Of a DNA stretch of 64,000 nucleotides, positions 57,062 through 64,000 are shown piece by piece. Under the pieces are notes generated by a model, which did no database searches, was not told where the DNA came from, and saw only the letters and a program-made list of their open reading frames with translations. Numbering within the stretch: position 1 is the stretch's first letter; the number at the start of each line of letters is the position of its first letter. The position numbers were made by a program, and so were the translations under genes. Origin of the DNA: Branchiostoma floridae (lineage: Eukaryota; Chordata; Leptocardii; Amphioxiformes; Branchiostomatidae); the NCBI RefSeq assembly GCF_000003815.2, contig NC_049994.1, forward strand, positions 16,412,523 to 16,476,522. The letters run 5' to 3'.

Positions 57062-60000
57062 ATGTCTAAACAAGGTGAGACCGTCATATGTTAACTTTAC
57101 CTATTCAGTCAGGCACATTTGGATATGTTTTGGTCATTTTGAACTCAACTCAGTCAGTTATAAAAACATGAACAACAAATTGAGATAATTCAATCTTGGG
57201 AGGATATATGCCTTTACCTTGGTGCCAAATTTCAACTCGTTCAATGAAAAAATGAGCCTGTAATAAGTTAACGAATGGCCTTACTTTCTGAAACACCCTC
57301 ATATGCAGACTGCTTAATATGTTTCCCAATACTGTAGGTTCCCTTGGAAATAAACTTGTTGAACCATGTAGGGGACTGAAGAGCTCAAGGATTCATTTAA
57401 TAATGGGCAAAACTGTGATTATTGTAGCTGTTATATTATTATTTGGTCAGCTTATGTTTTCCCATGCTTCAAGTACATGTTTCTTTGCAGGTGTCAAGAA
57501 GTACTTTAGCTTCATTAAGAACCGGGTGAGCTCAGACTGGAAGGACCTGGCTTGGCATCTTGGGTTTGAGACACCGGACATAGACAACCTTGATGGCAAA
57601 CACAAGGATGACAAGTCTCGCTGTATGGACCTGCTACAGCAATGGTACAAGCGGGAGGGACACGCTGCCACCATACATGTGCTGATGGAGGCCCTACAAG
57701 ATGCAGAGCTACAGCATGTGGTGGACAGTCTCAAGGACAAATATCAAGGTGTGAGCCATTTTCAGTATCTGAGAGAGTGTTAGTCTGTTGAAAAGACACA
57801 GGCAAAAAATTGTGTGCAAAGTACATGTATCATGACATGTCCCTTCCATGAATGTCATTTGGATGATTCCATTTTTTATCTGACAGCTCTGTCTATATCA
57901 TTTGAGACATAACAGTAGAAATTTTTAAACATTTGTGTATGTACCTAAATTTCCATTAGATATCAATGACATCATTGTCTGCTCAATCTAAATCTAATGT
58001 CCCTTTCTCAACAGAGGTAAATGAAAAGCCAAAGTCACCCACATCCAGCTCAGAACAACAAGCCATCAGGAAAGCTGAAGGTAATTCCTCAGACTGTAAA
58101 TTGCTGTTTGTAGTGTTTGTTTTACCTGAATGGTAATTCAGTTCCAGATGTTAAGTAAATTGTTTAATCTAAGAATGACTATGATTTTTTTTCCTTACGA
58201 TATTCAAAATTGTTGATTACAAGTTGATTATTGAAGCAATGAAAAGGTAACATTTTGGTTCCATAGTGCTAATATGTACCAGTTCATCATTTTCCCCCTT
58301 GTGTCCATCTTCAGAACTACACTTTCCAGATCAAATCCTTCCTGTGCACCTACAACTTGGCCTGATGCAGACAGGAGACATCAGCAAAGAACACAAGGAA
58401 CAGATCATAGAGCGGATCCTGGAACTTGAGAAAACTCTGTTCACTCCAGAAGTGCTCAATGACCCTGTACGCTACAGAAAGGTACGAAAACTATTTATAA
58501 AGCACAAGGCTCTGTTAAGGAGGGCTCTTAAGGGATCTGTCATCCTCCTCCTGACGTTCCTGCGCCAGACTGATGTGGACAGGTTCTACCACAACCACTA
58601 CAGGGTGGGGGAGGGCAGCCTGTCTCAACAACTCTCACACATCCTCATCTCAGAACACCTACAGGACAAGGTCAAGGGTGCACAGCTGATCGTGAGGCTC
58701 CAGGTGAAGCATGAAGACTATGTGAGGGTACGAGGCAGACTGGGGCGAGGTGAGATATACAACCTATATATATTTTTACTTTTGTCTTATTGTACAACTC
58801 AAAGTTTCACTTATACATGTCTTGCTTTTCAAGGGAGTTGCATTCTCAAAAAATTGATCAAGCTACAACATGTAGTAAGCAGAAAAACATAACTGCATAG
58901 TCTCAATAAGTATTTGCTTCATGTACGATATCCTTCCCATCATTCCTAATAAACAGGACTGGACCGTACCACTTCAGTTGACAACCTGCTGGCCCTGCCA
59001 CCCCCCAGCACACATGTGGACCACTCCAGGCTGAGCAGCCTTGATCTGGCTGTGACTGTTAGAGAGGGCAAGCCACGTACAGAAGACATCACCACGCTGT
59101 ACAGAGAAGTACAGTCAGCCGTACAAACAACTAAAGAGAAATCTAAGCAAGAGGTGAAAGTTCCAGGTCAGGTGCTGAGAGGAAGGAAGGGAAATGCTCT
59201 TAGGAGGGAGGGTAAGATGCTGAAAGAGGAAGATGAGAAACCACAAAAACTCATCCTGGAGCTGAAGGAAAAATTCCAACAGCTTAAGGAGACAAATAAG
59301 AGCAAGGACGCCAGGATAAAGGAGTTGCTGGCTGCCAATCAAACAGTAGAAGAAGGAAGTCAGGAAAAAGACCCAGTGAAGAAGAAAGACACTAGATTAG
59401 AGCATGCCACTTCTGTTGATGACAACCCAGCGATCCTGCCACCCCCCAGCATACCCGAGGACCGTGAGATTGGCAAGAACGTGGAGGCCAAAACAGAAGC
59501 TCTACAGACTGCCAAGCAACTGGTGGGGAGTGGAAGTCAGCAGATTAAAGATCCATTACAACTCATGTCAGACACACATTCTGTTGAAACGTCAGAAGCC
59601 ACAAATACAGGACAAGCGTTTCAGTCCCATGGGAAAGACGTAGCTACAAATGTTGGCTTAAGCAGGGTGAGACAACCATGGGTAAGGAAAGCAAGGTTTG
59701 GGGGAGAGGGATCAGGTAGTGGGGAATTTATGGGTCCTTATGGAGTAGCTGTCTCACAGGCCAATGAGGTTTACATTGCTGATAGTGGTAACAGCAGAAT
59801 CCAGGTGTTCACAATGGATGGTGTTTATATCAGAGAGTTCACAACAACTCTGCCAGGAGAAACTGGTGGAAAGTTCAGACCCAGTGGAGTTGCTGTAGAT
59901 AGAAACGGCAACCTGTGGGTGGTGGGTGATGGGCACGGAGTACAGTATTTCAGGGATGGCACCTGTTTGGGACAAATGTTTGTTCTAAAATTCAAATTTT

Positions 60001-60413
60001 TCCATGGAAAAACTGTATACATGTATATGGCAAAAGGACAGGTGACTGTTACAGAATATGATCATGATGGGCAGAATGATGATGGTTTACAAGGTTCAGG
60101 TCATAGGTCACCAGAGTCTTGGTCGGTGGATGAGAAGGGGAACATACAGGCCAGAGAGCTAGAGGGGGACGTTAAGTTTGGGAATAAGGGATCTGGTGAG
60201 AGTCAGTTGAAGACACGTCAGGGTATTTGTGTTGATGGGATGGGAAACGTCATTGTGGCCAACTATTGTGGTAGAAATGGTGATGTGAAAATGATGTTTG
60301 ACTTGTGTGACATTAGTGGTATGGGATGTCCCTGGGCTGTAGCTGTGTCACCAAGTGGAGATGTGGTGGTGACTGATGTAAATAATCACACTGTATCAGT
60401 CTGGACACACTAG
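57062..60413 (+). CDS. Death domain - TRADD-N-like - coiled coil - NHL protein
   Basis: Exons 57062-57074 (ATG), 57491-57748, 58015-58080, 58315-58749 and 58957-60413 join in phase (2229 nt, 742 residues). Residues 5-90 are a Death domain (VSSDWKDLAWHLG, LLQQWYKREGHAATIHVLME). Residues 113-257 are mostly helical; 187-250 (SVILLLTFLRQ, FYHNHYRVGEGSL, AQLIVRLQ) resemble the TRADD N-terminal domain. About 340-389 form a coiled coil; 505-742 are NHL repeats (GPYGVAVSQANEVYIADSGN, PWAVAVSPSGDVVVTDVNNH). A PPPS linker occurs twice (about 270 and 420). There is no signal peptide or membrane span, so it is likely a cytosolic adaptor or sensor. Its partner is unknown, and a RING/TRIM domain is absent. 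Exon 2 to 3 and 3 to 4 junctions were chosen because alternatives hit stops. Confidence 0.85.
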
Positions 60414-61196
60414 TGCTGTGCCTTACAGAACATTCAACTGTTTTGTTCAAAGGGTTAATGTTCTTGCTATTTTCCATTGCCCCATCAAATTGATTGAAGG
60501 AATTTTACTGTTCATTACATACAAAAACTCCACAGATGAACAAATTTTTTCTGTATCATCATCTTCACACTCACAAAAAACTGTTAGTCACAACTAATAT
60601 TATGGCCAAAAGGTAGAATAAATTCAAAGTCACAATATAGCACGGATAATGATTTGTATCTAAAATTTAGAGAATTCAGTGACTGTTTACTACTTTGAAG
60701 CAGGAAAAGTAGAACAGATTGAGACACCATATTGTTTGTAATATATATATACATGCATATATTTTTTGTCTGACTTGTTCATACTGCTGCATAATGTAAA
60801 TTTGATGACAAAAGACTATCTTAGCAGGCTGAACGATACTTAATAACACACTTTACCTGATAGTACATACTAGCAACAACCAGTATCTGAGGCATGTGTC
60901 TTGATAGTCTGAGATGCTGAACTAAGGTGATAACAGCTCACTTATGCACTGCTTTTAACACATGTACTAAGACTTTAGTTCACCCTGCCAGTTGAAATCA
61001 TTACATCCTACATAAATCTCTCAGTAGGGATCAGAATACCTGACATGTATTCATGCAGACTAGTGTGGGTTATGTTGGAGATAAGCTCCTTGAGCTAACT
61101 ATACATAATCTAAATGTCTACCTGCACATGTATAGCTCATGCACAGTGTGTTACGTTTTGTTTGCTGTATAAATTGTTATCATTAGGAAGTTGTTC

Positions 61197-61202
61197 AATA
61201 AA
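61197..61202 (+). other. Polyadenylation signal of Death-NHL gene 1
   Basis: AATAAA about 785 bases after the stop codon, in a gene-free AT-rich 3' region (60414-61215). Confidence 0.55.
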
Positions 61203-61859
61203 GATTTAAAATGAAATTTAGTCTGTGTTTTTTCTATTACTGATCATAATTATACAAACGCAATTATTAAAGACCACTTATGAGAACACAGAAAGAAAAG
61301 AAGACTTAATATATTAACATTAGTTATAAAAACACTTCTAGTAGTCTAAGAATATACCCCCCAAACTGTACCCTGTCTTAGCAATTCATTCTTGTCTGTG
61401 TAATCCATTCACATTCTTTTAAAAATCAATTAGTAGAGCTCAGAATGCCTCTAGTATTCATCATGAAACATGTGCAGCTTTCTGGTATTATTATATACAT
61501 TTTTTGTATCTTAAAGTTTGTCTATTAGTATAACTAAGAATAACTCTCATCTAACACAGATCTCATAGCAGAAGTTGATCTACAACATTCTAAAAGCCAG
61601 TCACCTGTGAACCTAGACCCTGCTTTACCTCAAGGCAAGTTTTGGATTAAAGGTGCAACAGACCGTGCACAGGTATTCAGTAGGGGAGTGTCTAAAGTTG
61701 AGTACAGAATCATGGTTACAAAATAGGACAGCTTATCTCTGAAATGACTTCATTCACTTTCTTACGACTATGCCGGATTAACAATTTATTATATGGAAAG
61801 GGAATCATGAAAGTTCTGTAGCCAGAGAAAACAACAGGGAAAAATGTGTCCAAATGAAA

Positions 61860-61967
61860 AAGCCTGTATACACAAGTGTCACTATTCAAACGAACCTTGA
61901 CCTGAAGCCAGACACGCCACCATGCCCGACAGGCAGTCAAGGAAACAGCTTTCTGTCTTGAGGAAAG
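61860..61967 (+). other. 5' UTR exon of Death-NHL gene 2, with uORF
   Basis: Ends at donor gaaag|gtaagg. An ATG in gccaccATGc (61922) opens a uORF that continues over the splice to 62213 and stops at TAA near 62224, before the main ATG at 62253. Confidence 0.65.
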
Positions 61968-62252
61968 GTAAGGTGTCAGTCATACTACCAGTTGATGTTA
62001 GTGTGTCAGAAAACTGCAACATCTTAAAAAGTTGTAAAGCTAGACTTTTGTTCTGTAACTTAAAAAATTAACAGTTGAGTTTCAGTCTTCTGTAAGGTAC
62101 TAATTGCAGTGCTCTGTCTGGCTACTCCCAGTATCAGTATAGCTAATTTAATTTGTTCTTAGAATTATGCTTCGACTAACAGATAAAACATAGTCTATGC
62201 CCTTTTTTCCAGAAAACTACATGTAAACGTGAATCTGAGTCACGTATGCAAC

Positions 62253-63971
62253 ATGTCTAAACAAGGTGAGATCATCATAGTCACAAATAAATGTAGCCTA
62301 TTTCAATGCTTTAAGTCCAAAGTCCACCCACATAATCATACATGGTAATGTGAAGTAGTTGTTCTATTGTCAGGGCTGCTTGTTTGGCAGCCTTGGTTGT
62401 GTGTCAATCCATCTATTAGTAAGATTAGTAAGAAACTCCACACTACGAGTCTGAATTATACTTATCCTTTGAGTCTTATCCTTTAACATTTTGTAAACAT
62501 TTAACATCATTGCACTACATATTCAATTGACAACATAGCATTTACTGTTACCGTATATTCTCGAATAAAGTACGCACCCCAATTAAAGTACGCACCCCTG
62601 ATTTTGGACAAGTCTTAGACAGATCTTTGGGACTGAAAGGTAAAATGGAAAAACTCAAATAAAGTACGCACCCCTTCTCTGTTCAATTTTGAACAGACCT
62701 TTAACTGGATAAATTCAAATTTATGATGTTTTCCCCAGGTTATTTTGCATGAAATAACCTGCATTTACACTGTCATTGTCTCTATAAACTTGTGAATTGC
62801 CTACTGCAAATTATAAAAATCACTGTGAACTGGTAGAAGAAATCAGGAAAAACCAGTTGTACAAGTCAAAGTCACTAACTCAAAAGGATTGTATGCAAAT
62901 GCCAATCTTATGTAAATCATGTTTAGACAATTTCTTTGTTTCATGTTTAGACAACTACAAGACTGCATGTTTTGAAACATTACTAGAAGTGTAGCTCCAC
63001 CTTGCTTTATTTTAGGCTTTTTTTACCATTTCTCTGTGCAGTGACCTCAAATAAAGTACGCACCCCAACTTTGGCAACAACTTGTAGCACCTTTTCAATT
63101 TTGAAAAGTTAAAAAAGTGCGTACTTTATTCGAGAATATACGGTACTAATTTTTCCAAAGGTAACTAGTATATATACAGGGCTCGAAATTCATTTTTGGG
63201 ATTAGGTGCACTAGTGCACCCAGCTAAAAAAATTAGGTGCACCAAAACATTTTTGGGTGCACCACTTAAAATTAAGTAAAAAGCTAATAATAAAACTTAG
63301 TTACAAGCTTCAAATTTTTGAACAAGTACCATGACAGACATTTTTATTATCTTTCTAACACTTAGATGTCAAGAATATTATGTATACTAGTATACTTCGA
63401 TATCTTTTCATACATAAACGTAAGAAAATATTTGGGTGCACCCTGTGCACCCACAGAAAATAATTGGGTGCACAGTTCCAATTTTGGGTGCACCTGGGTG
63501 CACATGCACCCAGTATTTCGAGCCCTGATATATCATGACAGTTGTTGAATCAGATGGATCTTTCTACTGTGGAAACTAGCTTTAAGCCATGGAGGGGGCA
63601 AAGCACTTCTTGGATTGCTGTCATATTTCCTACATAAATTTGCATAATTGTATATAACATATGCAATGTAAATAGTCTGCTTATGTTTTCCCATACCATC
63701 TGTTTCCTTGTAGGTGTTGGGAGGTACTTTAGCTTCATAAAGAACAAGGTGAGCTCAGACTGGAAGGACCTGGCTTGGCATCTTGGGTTTGAGACACCAG
63801 ACATAGAAAACATTGATGGCAAACACCGAGATGACAAGTCTCGCTGTATGGACCTGTTACAGCAATGGTACAAGCGGGAGGGAAACGCTGCCACCATACA
63901 TGTGCTGATGGAGGCCCTACAAGATGCAGAGCTACAACATGTGGTGGACAGTCTGAACGACAAATATCCAG
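62253..63971 (+). CDS. Second Death-domain paralog, 3' part outside window
   Basis: ATG exon 62253-62265 (MSKQ, the same four residues) and Death-domain exon 63714-63971, which ends at donor ccag|gtatga and has the same 258-nt length and phase as gene 1. The Death domain differs from gene 1 at nine of about 86 residues, for instance REGNAATI for REGHAATI. Remaining exons lie beyond 64000. The intron between the exons is about 1.45 kb and holds two transposable elements absent from gene 1, which explains its extra length. Confidence 0.85.
62549..63145. mobile_element. MITE with TACCGTATATTCTCG ends, 597 bp
   Basis: TACCGTATATTCTCGAATAA and its reverse complement bound the element. 'aaagtacgcacccc' occurs four times inside. 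It lies in the intron of Death-domain gene 2. Its end is the building block of the array at 14490-15440. TA at the ends may be the target duplication. Confidence 0.85.
63177..63527. mobile_element. hAT-like element, CAGGGCTCGAAAT ends, 351 bp
   Basis: Ends cagggctcgaaat / atttcgagccctg, with seven or more 'gggtgcac' words inside. The flanks are TA-rich, so a TSD cannot be defined. A partial relative follows the N-gap at 44461. Confidence 0.75.
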
Positions 63972-64000
63972 GTATGAGCCTTTTACAATAAACTTGATTT

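Noticed and set aside
57403-57490. Hydrophobic signal-peptide-like sequence (MGKTVIIVAVILLFGQ) in frame with the Death domain
   Set aside because: It is the 3' end of the intron: a polypyrimidine tract and acceptor follow, and the paralog has the matching tract (before 63714) with an in-frame stop. The ATG exon MSKQ fits both genes.

Overview
The window looks like nuclear DNA of an invertebrate deuterostome, most likely a lancelet (Branchiostoma-like). This is inference from three things: spliced animal genes (a HUS1 checkpoint-clamp gene and Death-domain/NHL proteins), dense tRNA-derived SINEs, LINEs and MITEs, and weak codon-like signal elsewhere. The sequence has GT-AG introns, CpG-rich promoter-like patches, and one 100-N assembly gap (44339-44438). 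No bacterial operon, CRISPR array or rRNA was seen.

Layout. 1-16 kb is non-coding: SINE copies, a CpG-rich foldback segment (4.0-5.2 kb), several MITEs, then four back-to-back tandem arrays (10.25-15.4 kb). A possible C-terminal exon lies at 15.69 kb, with a palindromic X-box just beyond it. 17-24 kb holds a SINE, a LINE reverse transcriptase (19.9-22.2 kb) split by a second SINE copy, and more arrays. 24.6-34.8 kb is tandem arrays invaded by DNA transposons whose insertion points can be read against uninterrupted sister units. 34.8-44 kb is dense in MITEs, including a hAT-like element nested inside another MITE. 46.2-47.1 kb is an orphan CpG-rich, promoter-like patch. 48.0-48.5 kb carries a broken C2H2 zinc-finger fragment followed by a large palindrome related to Penelope-like retroelement ends.

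Real genes are concentrated at the right end. On the minus strand (53.0-55.5 kb) are the last three coding exons of HUS1, a subunit of the 9-1-1 DNA-damage clamp. Its penultimate exon is reiterated: one complete copy plus three copies cut short at the same point, each unit also holding an exon-like fragment broken by a palindromic MITE. The 5' two thirds of HUS1 was not found.

On the plus strand (56.7-64 kb) are two tandem paralogs. The first is complete: six exons, 742 residues, with a Death domain, a helical/TRADD-N-like region, a coiled coil and a C-terminal NHL propeller. The second runs off the window after its Death-domain exon. Both have a short upstream ORF in strong start context. 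The architecture suggests a cytosolic death/immune-type adaptor or sensor; that role is inferred from domains only.

The two strongest candidates for something undescribed are the reiterated HUS1 exon and the Death/TRADD-N-like/NHL gene pair. A third pattern is the crowding of many unrelated tandem arrays whose units mostly measure about 115-195 bp.
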